DNA from: Vanilla planifolia
Taxonomy: Eukaryota > Streptophyta > Magnoliopsida > Asparagales > Orchidaceae
Assembly: GCA_023846275.1 (NCBI GenBank)
Contig: JAIUJO010000298.1
Coordinates: 538,501 to 602,500, forward strand
DNA length: 64,000 nucleotides
Direction of reading: 5' to 3'
Under the pieces are notes generated by a model. It was not told where the DNA came from and ran no database searches. It saw only the letters and a program-made list of their open reading frames with translations. Both the position numbers and the translations under genes were made by a program. Shown piece after piece: positions 48,681 through 60,722 of the stretch; the first letter of the stretch is position 1, and each line of letters opens with the position of its first letter.

Positions 48681-49760
48681 GAGTAGAGTAAAGTAAAGCT
48701 AGGTTAGGTTAAACTTGGCTAGACTTAAGAAGAGTAGACTATAGTAAAGTAGAGTATAACAGAGTAGAGCACAGTAGAGTAGAGAAGAGTTTAACAAAGT
48801 AGAGTGGAGTAAAGTGGGGTAAAGTAGAGTAGAGTAAAGTAGATTAGAGGAGAGTAGAGCTATGTTAGGCTACACTAGGCTAGGCTAGGCTAGAGTAGAG
48901 TAGAGTAGAGTACAACAGAGAAGAGTAGAGCTAGGTTAGGCTTGGCTAGGGTAGGTTAGAGTAGAGTAGAGAAGAGTTGAGTTGAGTAAAGTAATGTAGG
49001 ATGAAGCTATGTTAAGCTTAGCTTGGCTAGAGTAAAATAAAATAGAGTAGAGTAAAGTAGAGAAAAGTAAAGTAAGACTAGGCTAGACATTGCTAGGCTA
49101 GGTTAGGCTAGGCTAGAGTAGAGTATACTATAATAGGGTATAGTAGAGTATAATAAGGCTTGGCTAACCTAGGCTAGGCTAGGCTAGGTTAGGATAAAAT
49201 GGAGTAGAATAGAGTAAAGTAGAGTACCATAGAGCTATGTTAAAATTAGCAAGGCTAGAGTTGACTAAAATAGATTTGAGTATAGCAGAGTAGAGCAGAG
49301 CAGAGTAAGGCAAGGCTAGACTAAGCTAGGTTAGGTCAGGCTAGGCTAGGCTAAAGTATAGTAGAGTTGGGTAGAGTATAGTAAGACTTTGCTAGGCTAG
49401 GCTAGGTTTGGATAGGCTATGTTAGGCTAGTGTAGAGTGGAGTAACATAAAGCTAAGTTAGGTTTAGCTAAGCTAGTGTAGAAAAAAATAGAGTATAGTT
49501 GATATAGTAGAGTAGGGTAGAGTATAATAGAGCAGAGAAGGCTAGGCAAAGCTAGGTAAGGTTAGGTTAGGATAGGTTAAGCAACTAGGCATGGTGAGGC
49601 TAAACTAGGCTAGGGTGGGTAGAGGAGAGTAGAGTAGGGTAGAGTATATTAGCATAAGGCTAAGTTAAGCTTAAGTTCCCTATAGTAGAATAAAATAGAG
49701 TAGAGTAAAGTAGAGTAAGGTTTGGCTCGACTAGGAGGTTTGATTAAGTTAGGCTAAACT

Positions 49761-52700
49761 AGGCTAGGCTAGGCCAAGTTCGAGTAGGGCATAGTTTAAT
49801 ATAGTAGAGTAGAGTAGGGCTAGGTTAGGTTAGGCTATGCTAGGATAAGGTACAATAGAGTAGAGTAGTGAAGAGCATAGAAGAGCAAAGAAGACCAGAG
49901 TAGTGTAGAGCAATGCAGAGTAGAGTAGAGCAGTACAGAGTAGAGCATAGTAGAGTTAGGATGGGCTAAGCTATGCTAGACTAGGCAAGGCTAGGCTAGG
50001 CTAGGCTAAGCTTGGCTAGAGTAGAGTAGAATACAGTAGAACTAGGTTAGGCGAGGCGAGGCTAGGCAAGTTTATAGTAGAGTAGAGTAACGCTAGGATA
50101 GGTTAGGCTTGGAAAGGATAGGCTAAGCAAGGCTAGGCTTAAGTAGTATAGAGTAGAGTATAGCAGTGTAGAGATTAGCTTTATTAAACTAGGGAAGGCT
50201 AAGCTTTAGTAGAGTATAGTAAAGTAGAGCAAAGTAGAGTAGAATAGAGCAGAGAATAATATTAAAAAAAGAGTAGAATTGAGAAGAGTAGAGTAGAGTG
50301 TAGAAGAGCTGAGAAGAGTAGAGCAGAGTAGAGTAGGGCCTCATTAGGCTAAGTTAGGCTAGGTTAGCCTACATTTGAGTTGAGTAGAGTAGAGTAGAGT
50401 AGAGAAGAGTAGAGTAGAGAAGAGTAAAGTAGAGTAAATTAGAGTATAATAGGGTAGAGTAGAGTAGAGCAAGGTTGAGCTAGGCTTGGCTAATCTAGAC
50501 GAAGCAAGGTTAGGCTAGGCTCGAGTAGTGTAGAGTTGAGTAGAGGAAGGTTAGGATAGGCTATGCTAAGTTAGGCTTGGCAAAGTAGAGCAAATTGGAG
50601 CTGAGTAGAGTAGAGTAGAGAAAAAGAGAGTTAAGGAAAGCTAGGTTAGCCTAAGCTAGGCTAGAGTAGAGTAGAGAAAAGTAGAGTATAGCAAAGTAGA
50701 GCAGAGCAAGGAACTGTAAATAAAAGTCGAGCAGAGAAGAGGAGAGCAGAGTAGAGTAGAGATAAGAAGAATAGAGTATAGCTAGGTTAGGTTGGGCTAG
50801 GTTTGGCTAGGCGAGGCTAGGTTAAAGTCGAGTCGAGTAGAGAAGAGTAGAGTGGAGTAGAGTTAAGTTTGTTTAGGCTAGACTAGGCTTGGGTAAAGTA
50901 GATTGGAGTAGGATAGAGCAGAGCATAGCAGAGTTGAGAGGAGCAGAGATAGTACAGCAGAGTGAAGTAGAGTAGAGTAGAGCAGAGTAGAGTAGAGTAG
51001 CACAGAGTAAGGTTAGGTTAGGCTAGGTTAGAATAGAGTAGAGTAGACTACAGTATAGTAGAGTTGAGCTTGGTTAGGCTAGGCTAGACTAGGCTAGGAT
51101 AATCAAGGCTAGAGTAGAGTAGCATAGAGATGAGTAGAGTAGAGAAGAGCAGAGTAGAGATGAGCAAATCAGAGTAGAGCTGAGGAGAGAAGAGTAGAGT
51201 AGAGTACAACTGAGTAGAGCAGGGCAGAGCAGAGAAGAGAAGAGTAGAGCTGTGCAAACTAGAGTAGAGCAGAGAAGTGTCGAGTAGAACATAGCAGAGT
51301 AGAGGAGAGTACAGTAGAGTAGAGCATAGTAGAGTAGAGTAGAGAAGAGCTATGTTTGGTTAGGCTAGGATAGAGTAGAGTAGAATATAGCTAAGTTAGG
51401 CTAGGCTAAGCTTGGTTTGGTTAGAGTAGAGTAAAGTAGAGTAGAGTAGATTAGAGTAGAGTAGAGTAGAGAGGAGTAAAGGAGAGCAGGGTAGAGTAGA
51501 GCTAGGTTAGGTTAGGTCAGGCTAGGTAAGCCTAGGCTAGGTTAAGCTAGGCTAGTCTACATTAGAGTAGAGTGGAGTAGAATAAAGTAGAGTAAAGTGG
51601 AGTAGGGCAAGGTTGGGCTAGGCTAAGCTAGAGTATAATAGAGTAGAGTAGCGAAGAGAAGAGCAGAGAAGAGTAAAGTAGAGTCGAGCAAAGCAGAGTA
51701 GAATAAGACAGTGTAGAGTTAGGTTAGGCTAAGCTTGGCTAGGCTTGGGTAGGTTATAGTATAGTAGAGAAGAGTAAAGCTTGGATAGACTAGGCTAAGT
51801 AAGGCTATGCTAGATTAACTTAGAGTAGAGTATAGTAGAGTAGAGTAGAATCGAGTAGAGTATAGTAGAGTATAGGATAGTAGAGTAGAGTTTTATGGAG
51901 TAGAGCAGAGTAGATTTTTGTATGGCTAAACCAGGCTAGGGTAGGCCAGGCTAAGCTAGGGTAAAGTAGAGTAGAGAATTATAGAGAAGAGTAGAGTAGA
52001 GTAGAGCTCGATTAGGCTAGGCTAGGATAGAGTAGAGTAGAGAAGAGCGTAGTAGAGAAAAGCAGAGTATAGTTAAGAAGACTTTAGTAAAGTAGAGCAG
52101 AGTAGAGAAATAGACTAGAGTATAACAGAGAAGAGCAAAGTAGAGCAAAGCATAAAAGAACTAAGTTAGGCTAGGTTATGCTAGATTCGAGTAGAGTGAA
52201 GTAGATAGAGTAGAGTATAGTATAGTATAGTATAGTAGAGTAGAGTTAGGTTTGGTTAGGCCAGGTTAGGCTAGGCTAGAGTAAAATAAAGTGGAGAAGA
52301 GAAGAGCAAAACTGGGAAAAGTAGAGCAGAGTTGAGTAGAGCAGAGTAGAGCACAGCTAGGTTAGGCTAGGCAAGGCTCGAGTAGGGTAGAGTAGAGTAG
52401 AGTAAGGTTAGACTAGGCTAAGCTAGGTTTGGTTAGAGTAGAGTAGAGTTGGGTATAGTAGAGTAGAGGATAGCATAGTAGAGTAGAGCGAAGAAGAGTA
52501 GAGTAGAGTGGAGCAGAGTTGAGAAGTGTAGAGCAGAATAGAGTAGAAAAAGTAGAGCATAGTTGAACAGAGTAGAGTAGTGATGAGCAAAGCAAGGTTT
52601 GGCTAGGCTAAGCTATGATAGGCTAAGTAAGGCTAGGGTAGAGTTGAGTAGAGTAGTGTAGAGTAGAGTGAAAAAGAGTAGAGTACAAATAGGATTAGCT

Positions 52701-53160
52701 ATGTTAGAGTAGAGTAGAGCGTACTAGATTAGAGTATAGGAGAGCTAGGTTTATCTAGAATAGGCTTGGATATACAAGGCTAGGCTATGCTAGGCTAGAG
52801 TAGAGTATAGTATAATAGAGTTGAGTTGAGTAGAGTAGAGCTACGTTATGCTAGGCTAGGCTAGAGCACAATAGAGCTGAGTAGAGTAATGTAGAGTAGA
52901 GCTACACAGAGTTAGGTTAGGCATAGCTAGATGAGGGTAGACAAGGCTGGGCAAGGCTAGGCTAAGCTAGGCTAGAGTAGAGTAGAGCAAAGCAGAGCTA
53001 GGTTAGGGTAGCTAGGCTAAGCTATGTTAGAGTATAGTAGAGTAGAGTAGAGTAGAGCAGAGCTAGATTAGGTAAGGCTAGGTTAGGCAATGCTAGGATA
53101 GGTTAGGCTAAGTAAGGCTAGGCTAGGCTAGAGATGAGTCAAGTATTAGAGTATACCATG
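49761..53160 (+). repeat. Copy B middle part: mixed satellite matching A 6,760-11,250
   Basis: Matched to A through AGCTTTATTA (50,177), GTAGATTTTTGTATGGC (51,910), CTAGATGAGGGTAGACAAGG (52,928) and GAGATGAGTC (53,131). Near 53,055 about 1.05 kb of A (about 10,090-11,145) is missing: the B text passes straight from GTAGAGCAGAG to CTAGATTAGGTAAGG. The flanks in A share AGAGTAG words, which fits loss by recombination between short repeats. No gene or RNA signal was seen. Confidence 0.85.
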
Positions 53161-53164
53161 ATTA

Positions 53165-56100
53165 GGCAAGGCTAGAGTATAATAGAGTAGAGTAGAGTAA
53201 AGTAGAGTAGAGTAGAGTAGAGTAGAAATAAGTAGAGTAGAGTAGAGTAAAGAAGTGGAAAGTAAAGCAGAGGATAGCAAAGCAAAGAAAAGCAGAGCAG
53301 AGTTGAGCAATGCAGTGCAAAGCATATTAGAGCAGAGCAATGCAGAGTAGAGCAAAGCAGAGTTGAGTAGAGTAGAGCGTAGATAGGCTATTCTATGCTG
53401 GGCTATGCTAGTCTTGGCTTGGCTAAAGTAGAGTAGAGTAGAGTATAATAGAGCTCAATTTGGCTTGGCTAGAGTAGAGTATAGTAGAGTTGAGTAGAGT
53501 AGAGCTAGTTAGGTAAGGCTAAGCTATGTTGTGCCAGAGTAGAGTAGAGTAGAGTAGAGTAAAGTAAATTAGAGAAGAGTAAAGTATAGAAGATGAGAAG
53601 AGAGGAGAGGATAGAAGAGTAGAGGTGATAAGAGGAGAGGAGAGTATAGTACAGTTGAGTAGAGCTAGCTTAAGCTAGGCTAAAGAAGAGTAGGGTAGAG
53701 TAGTGTAGAGTAGAGCAGAGTAAAGAATAGAACTATAGAGCATAGTCGAGCAGAACAGAGTAGAGTAGAGCCAAGAAGAGCAGAGTAGAGTAGAGTGAAG
53801 CTAAGTTAGGCTAAGCTAGGCTAGGTTAAGCTAGGTTAGATTAGAGTAGAGTAGAGCTAAGTTAAGCTAGGATAAGCTAGCTATGGTAGGCAAGGTTAGG
53901 TTAGCCTCGAGCAGAGTAGAGTAGAGTAGAGTAGAGTTTAGTAAAGCTTAGTAAGGTGAGGCTATGCTAGGCTAGACTTGGCTAAAGTTGAGTAAAGTAG
54001 AGTAAGGAATAGAAGAGAAGAGTAGAGTTGAGTAGAGTTGGGTAGAGTAGAGTAGAGCTAGGTTAAGTTAGGCTAGGCTAAGTTGGGCTAGGTTAGAGCA
54101 GAGTAGAGTAAGGTAGAGAAGATTGGAGAAGAGTAGAGCAGAATAGATCAAAGTAGAGTAGAGCAGACCAGAGTAAAGTAGAGTAGAGCAGAGTAGACTA
54201 TAGCAGAGTAGATTAGAACAGAGTAGAGTAGAGTAGAATAAAGTAAAGCAAAGTAGAGCAGAGTTAAGAAGAGTATAACAGAGTATCATATAGTAGAGCA
54301 AAGTAGAGTAAAGTAGAGCAGAGTAGTGCTAAGCAAGGCTAGGCTAGGTTAGAGCATAGTAGAGTAGAGTAAGTACAGCTTGGTTAGGTTAGGCTAGACT
54401 AGGCTAGGCTAAACTAGGTTAGAGTAGAGTAGATTAGAGTGAAGTAGAGTAGAGTTGAGTAGAGTAGAGCAGAGGATAGTAGAAAAGAGTAGAGTAGAGC
54501 AAAGTAGAGTAAAGTAGAGCAAAGTAGAGTAGAGTAGAGCAGAGTAGAGCAGAGTAGAGTAGAGAAGATTAGAGCAGTGTTATGTTAGACTAAGCTTGGA
54601 TAGAGGAGAGTACAGTAGAACTAAGTTAGGTTAAGCTAACTAGGCTTGGTTAGAGTTGAGTGGAGTAGAGTAGCGAAGAGTAGAGTAGATTAGAGCTAGG
54701 TTAGGTTAGGTTAAGCTAGGATAGGATATTGTTAGGCTAGGCTAGGGTTAGCTAGAGTATAGTAGAGTTAAGTAGAGTAGAATAGAGTAGAGTAGAGCAG
54801 AGTAGAGTAGAGTAAAGTAGAGAAGCGTAGAGCAGAGCAAAGTATAGTAGAGCTAAGCTAGGCTAAGTTAGGCTACGAAAACTTAGAGTTGAGTATAGTA
54901 AAGTAAAGTATAGAAGAGTAGAGTAGAGTAGAATGTGGTTAAGTTATGCTAAGCTAGGCTATCTTTAGTGAGGCTAGCCTAGAGTAGAGTAGAGTAGATT
55001 ACAGTAGAGTAGGGCATAGTAAAGTAGAGTAGAGCTGGGTTAGGCTAAGATAGCTTAGGCTATGTTATAAAATAGGAGGATAGAGTAGAGCAAGAAGAGT
55101 ATAGTAGAGTAGAGCATAGCAGAGTAGGGCATAGTTATGCAAGGTAGTTTTAGGCTAGGCTAAGCTAGGTTAGGTTAGAGAAGAGTAGAGAATAGTAGAG
55201 TAAAGTAGAGTTAGGTTAGGCTAACCTAGACTTGGTTAGGATAGAGTAGAGTAGAGAAGATTAGAGTTGAGTAGAGTAGAGTAAAGTAAATTAGAATAGA
55301 GTAAGGTTATGATAAGTTAGGGTAGGCTCGCTCGGCTAGGCTAGGCTAGAGTAGAGTAGAGTAGAGCAGAGCAGAGTAAAGTAGAGGAGAGTAGAGGAGA
55401 GCAGGGTAGAGAAGAGTAGAGTAGTGTAAAGCAGAGTAAAGTAGAGCAGAGTAGAGTAGAGGAGAGGAGAGGAGAGTAGAGCATAGCATAGCATAGAAAG
55501 AGAGAGCAGAGTAGAGCGAAGAAAAATAAACCAGAGCAGAGAAGAGAAAAGCATAGTAGAATGAAGAAAGAAGAGCAAAGTAAAGTAGAGTAGAGCTAGG
55601 TTAGACTAAGCTAGGCTAGGCTAGGCTAAAGTTGAGTAGAGTAGAGTAGAGTAGGGTGGAGTAAGGTTGAGCTAGGTCAGGTTAGGCTAGGATAAGTAGA
55701 GTTGAGTAGAGTTGAACTAGGTTAAGCTAGGCTTGGCTAGGCTAGGATAGGCTAGACTAGGCAAGGCTAGAGTAGAATAGAGTAGAATAGAGTAGAGAAG
55801 AGCAGAGTAGAGCTTGGTTAGGCTTGGCAAAGGTAAAGTATAGTAGTGTAGAGTAGAGGATAGTAGGGTAGAGTAGAGCAGAGTAGTGCAGAGTAGAGTA
55901 GATTCGAGAAGAGATGAGTAGAGGAGAGCAAAGAAGAGCAGACTAGAGCAGAGTTAGATTAGGTTAGGCTAAGCTAGGCTAGTGTAAAGTAGAGTAGAGC
56001 TAGCTTAAGTTAAGTTAGGCTAGGTTAGGTTATAATGGATTAGACCAGAGTTTAGTAAAGTAGAGTACAATAGAGTAGAGCTACTTTAGGCTTCGCTAAG

Positions 56101-59100
56101 CTAAGCTAAGTTTGTCTATGCTTGGCTAAGTTAGAGTAGAGGGGAGTTAAGTAGAGTGGAGTAGAGTAGAGTAGAATAGGGTAGAGTAGAGCTAGGTTAG
56201 GCTAGAATAGGCTAGTATAAGCTAAAGTAGAGTAGATTAGAGTAGAGTAGAGCTAGATTAGGCTAGGTTGGGGTAGGCTAAGCTATATTAGAGTACTGTA
56301 GAGAAGAGTAGAGTAAAATAGAGTAGAGGAGAGTAGAGTAAATTAGAGTAGAGAAAAGTATAGTATAGTAGAGTATAGTAGAGTAGAATATAAGAGAAGA
56401 GAGGAAAGGAGAGTAGAGTAGAGCGGAGAAAAGTAGAGTAGAGCAGAGTAGAGTAGAAGTGCAGAGCAGAGAAATATAGAGTAGAGAAGAGTTGCATAGA
56501 GTAGTGCATAGTAGAGCAGAGTAGAGTAGAGTAGAGTAGAGTAGAGGTAATTCAGGCTATGCTAGGGCAATCTAGGCTAGGCTAGGCTAGAGTAAAGCAG
56601 AGTAGAGTAGAGTAGAGCTAGGTTTGGCGAGGCTAGGCTAAGGTAGGGTTGGCTAGGCTAACACAGAGTAGAGTAGAGTAAAGTAGTGTAGAGTAAATTA
56701 GGGTAGAGCTGGCTTAGGTTGAGCTAAGTTAGGCTAGGCGAGGGTAGGCTAGGCTGGGCTAGGGTAGGCAATGCTAGGCAAGGCTAGACTATAATAGAAT
56801 AGAGAAGAGTATAGGAGACTAGAGTAAAGTAGAGCAGAGCTAGGTTAACATAGGTTAAGATAGAGTATAGTAAAGTAGAGTAAAATAGAGTAAAGTAGAA
56901 TAGAGAAGTGTAGAGCAATGCAGAGTAGAGTAGAGCCTAGTAGAGCAAAACAGAGAAGATTAAAGCTCAGTTAGACTATGCTAGGGAAAGTAGGCTAGGC
57001 TAGAGTAATGTAGATTAGAGCTATATTAAGCTTGGCTGGGCTAGGCTTGGTAAGAGTAGAGTTGAGTGGAGTAAAGTAGTGTAGAGAAGAGTAAAATAGA
57101 GTAGAGTAGAGCAGAGCTAAGTTAGGCTAGGCTAGGCTTGGCAAGGCGAGGTTAGGCTAGGCTTGGCTAGACTAGTCTATAGTAGAGTAGAGTAGAGCTA
57201 GGTTAGGTTAGGCTAGACTATAGTACAATAGAGTAGAGCAAGGTAGAGTAGAGCAGACCAGAGTAAAACCGAGTAGAGTAGAGCAAAACAAGGTTAGGCT
57301 AGACAAGGCTAAGCTAAGCTAGGCTGGAGTAAAGTAGAGTAGAGTAGAGTAAAGCTAAGTTAGGCTAAGCCAGGCTAAGTGATTCAAGAGTAGAGTAGAG
57401 TATAGTAGAGTAGAATAGAGTCAAATTGAGTAAAGTATAATAGTGTAGAGTAGAGCTAAGTTATGCTAGGCTAGGCAAGGATAGGCTATGCTATGGTAGG
57501 CTAGGCTAGGCTAGGCTAAAGTAGAGTAGAGTAGAGTAGAACAAGATTGGACGAGGCTAAGCTAGGCAAGGATAAAGTAAAATAGAGTACACCAGAGTAT
57601 AGTATAGTAGAGTAGAGGAAAGTAGAGTAGAATAGAGTAGAGAAGAGCAGAGAAGAGTAGAGTGGAGCAGAGCAAAGTATAGTAGAGTAAAGTAGAGTAG
57701 AGCATAACAAGATAGAGTAGAGTAAAGCAGAGTAGAGTAGAGCATGGCTAGGCTAAGTAAGGCTAGGCCAGGCTAAGCTTGGTTAAGGTATTATAGAGTA
57801 TAACAAAGTAGAGTAGAGTAGAGTAGAGCTAGGTTAGGCTAGGCTAGGATAGGTTAAGCATGGTTAGGCTAGTAGAGTAGAGTAGAGGTAGGTTAGGTTA
57901 GGCTAGATTAGGCAAGAATAGGGTAGAGCAGAATAGAGTAGAGTATAGTAGAGCAGAGCAAAGTAGAGTAGAGTAGACAAGAATAGAGCAGAATAGAGTA
58001 AAGTAGAGTAGAGTATAGCAGAGCAAACTAGAATAGAGCAGAGCTAGGTTAGTCTAGGTTAGGTTAGGCTAAGCTAGAGTAGAGTAGAGTAGAGTAAAGA
58101 AGAAGAGAGCTTGGCTAAGATAGAATAGAGTAGAGTATAACAGAGTTAAGTAGAGTAAAGCTAGGTTAGGCTATGTTAGGCTAGGCTAGGCATGGCTAGG
58201 TTAGATTAGGCTAGGCTAGAGTTGAGTAGAGTAGAGTAGAATAGAGTAGAGTAGGGTAATGTAGGGTAAATTATAGTAGAGTAGAGTAGAGTAGAGCAGG
58301 GCTAAGTAGAGCAGAGAAGAGCAAAGTAGAGCAGAGCAGAGTTAAACAGAGCTAGGCTAGGCTAGACTGGGCCAGAGTAGAGTAGACAAGAGGAAGGTTA
58401 TGCTAGGCTAGGTTAAAGAAGAATTGAGTAGAGTAGAGTACAGTAGAGTAGAGTAGAGTAGAGTAGAGAAGTGCAGAGCATAACATAACATAGCTGTGCA
58501 GAGCTAGGCTAGGCAAGGATATGGTTGGCTATGCTAGGCTAGGGTAGAGTAGAGTAGAGGAGTTGAGTAGAGTAGAGCTAGGTTTGGCTAAGCTACAGTA
58601 CATAATGGAGAAGAGTAGAGCAGAGGAGAGTAGAGTAGAGTAGAGTAAAGCAGAGTAGAGAAGTGCAGAGCATAACATAGCACAATAAAACAGAGCAGAG
58701 TAGAGTAGAGTTAGGTTAGGCTTGGCTAGTCTAGGTTAGGATTTGCTAGGCTAAGCAAGGCTAGAGTAGAGAAGAGTAAAGTAGAGTGGAGTAGAGCTTG
58801 GTTAGGATAGGCAAGGTTATATTAGAGTAGAGTTGAGTACAGTAGAGTCATGTATAGTAGAGTTAGGTTATTCTAGGCTAGGCTAGGCTAGGTTAGGCTA
58901 GAGTAGGCTAGACTAGAGTAGAGAAGAGTAAAGTAGAGCAGAGTAGTGTTGAGTAGTATAGCATAGAGCAGAGTAGAGCAGAGTAGAGCTAGGTTAGGCT
59001 AAGGTAGGTTAGGCTAGAGAAGAGTAGAGTAGAGTAGAGTAAGGTAGAGTAGAGTAGAGCTAGGTTAGTTTACGATAGGCTAGGGTAGGCCAAGCTATGC

Positions 59101-60722
59101 TAGACTAGGCTAGGCTTGAGAAGAGTAGAGTAGAGTAGAGTTAAATAAGGCTTGGCTAGTGTAGAGTAGAGTAGAGTTGAGTAGATTAGAGTTGAGTAGA
59201 GTAGAGTAATGTACAGAAGTGTAGAGTAGATTAGAGTAAAGTAGAGTAGAGTAGATTAGAGTAAAGTAGAGTAGAGTAGAGTAGAGTAGCGTAGAGTAGA
59301 GAAGACGAGAGGAGAAGAGTGGAGAGGAGAGGAGAAAATAGGAGAGGAAAGCTTGGCAGAGCTGAGTAAAGCATAGTAGAGTAGAGCAAAATAGAGCAAA
59401 CTTGTGCAAAACAAAGTAGAGTAGAGTGTAGTTGAGCAGAGTGGACAAGAGCATAGTGGAGAAGAGCAAAATAGAGTAGAAGAGAGAAAAGTAGACATAA
59501 AAAAGTAGAGCAAAGTAGCTCAGAGTAGAGTTGATCTAGGTTAGGCTAGACTAAACTAGGCTAAAGTAGAGTAGACTAGAGAAGAGTATAGTAGAGTTGA
59601 GTAGAGTGAAGTAGAGTAGAGTAGGGTAGAGTAGACCTATGTTAGGCTAAGTTAGGCTAGAGTAGAGTAAAACTAGGTTAGCCTAGGCCAAGCTAGAGTA
59701 CAATAGAGTAGAGTAGAGGAGACTAAAGAAGAGTAGAGTAGACTAAAGCAAAGTAGAGCAGAGTAGAGTAGAGCATAGTAGAGAAGAGTAGAGTAGAGAG
59801 CATAATAGAACAGAATAGAGTAGAGCAAAGCAGAGTAGACTAGAGTAGAGCGAGGTTAGCAAGCCGAGTTCAGGCAAGGCAAGGCTAAAGTGGCATAGAG
59901 TGGAATAGAGTAGAGTATAATATAGTAGAGTAGAGCTTAGTTAGGATAAGCTAGGCTAGGCTTAGTTAGAGTAGAGTATAGTAAAGTAGAGTAGTGCTAG
60001 GCTAGATTAGGCTAGGTTATGCTAGGCTAGAGTAGAGTAAAGTGGAGTAGAGTAGAGTAGAGCAAGGTTTGGTTTTGCTAAGCTTGGCTAAGCTAGGCGA
60101 GGCTAGGGTAGGCAAGGCTAGGCTGGAGTAGAGTAGAGTAGAATAATTTTGAGTAGAGTAGAGCTAGGTTAAGCTAGGCAAGGTTAGGGAAAGTTATGCA
60201 AAGCTATAGTAAACTAGAGTATAATAGAGTAGAGCAGAGAAGATCAGAGCAAAGAAAAGCAGAGTAGAGTAGAGCATAGTAGAGCAGATCATTGTAGAGT
60301 ATAGCAGAGTTGAAAAGAATAGAGCTAACTTAGGTTAGGCAAGGTTAGGCTAGGCTAGGTTAGGCTAGGCTTAGATAGAGTAGAGAAGAGCTTGGTAAAG
60401 AAGAGCAGAGTATAGTAGATTAGAGTAGAGTAGAGTAAGGTTAGGTTAGACTAAGCTATGGCTATGATAGAGTATAGTAGAGCAGGGTAGAGCTAGGTTA
60501 GGTAGGCTAGGGTAGAGTAGAGTAGAGCTAGGTTAGGCTAGGCTAGAGCACAGAGCAGAGTAGAGCAAAACAAAGTAGAGCAGAGCAGAATAGTGCGGAG
60601 CAGAGTTGAGAAGAGCAAAGTGTAGCAGAGCATAGAAAAGTAGAGTAGAGCAAGATTATGCTAAACTAGGTTGGGCTAGGCTAGGCTAGAGTAGAGTAGA
60701 GCATAGCACAATAAAGTACAAC
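53165..60722 (+). repeat. About 7.56 kb of satellite in B with no counterpart in A
   Basis: To the left, B matches A up to GTATACCATGATTAGG (53,150 and 11,241). To the right, it resumes at AGGCAAGGCAAGGCTGGGG (60,724; 11,258 in A). The offset jumps by 7,555. The intervening DNA is the same pentamer satellite with no gene, terminal repeat or target-site duplication that I can see, so it does not look like a transposon. The word TAGGCAAGG lies at both junctions. It holds a purine-rich patch near 53,590-53,645, another near 59,305-59,338, and long A-rich blocks near 55,336-55,578, 56,288-56,509 and 59,110-59,513. Confidence 0.85.

Larger units (their letters stand above)
45333..49760 (+). repeat. 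Higher-order repeat domain in copy B, unit about 200-220 bp
   Basis: Counterpart of the domain at 2,590-6,760. Marker words of the TAGCATAGAG type are at 46,052, 46,860, 47,083, 49,225 (TACCATAGAG), 49,443 (TAACATAAAG) and 49,650 (TAGCATAAGG). Neighbouring spacings are 223, 218 and 207 bp, almost the same as in A. Orthologous units in A and B are more alike than neighbouring units within one copy, for example in the ATGGGCTGTGG/ATGGATTGTGG word at 47,130 and 4,430. Confidence 0.82.

Noticed and set aside
59110-59469. Longest open frame, 119 codons on the minus strand, Leu/Ser/Tyr/Thr-rich
   Set aside because: It starts at a TTG and is the CTCTA repeat read through; another frame of the same strand is open at 59,256-59,513 with the same peptide. 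It has no domain or non-repeat composition. It ends where a GC-rich block supplies a stop.
53165-60722. Mobile element inserted in copy B
   Set aside because: The extra 7.56 kb is the same pentamer satellite. I see no terminal inverted or long direct repeats, no target-site duplication beyond shared pentamers, and no coding region.
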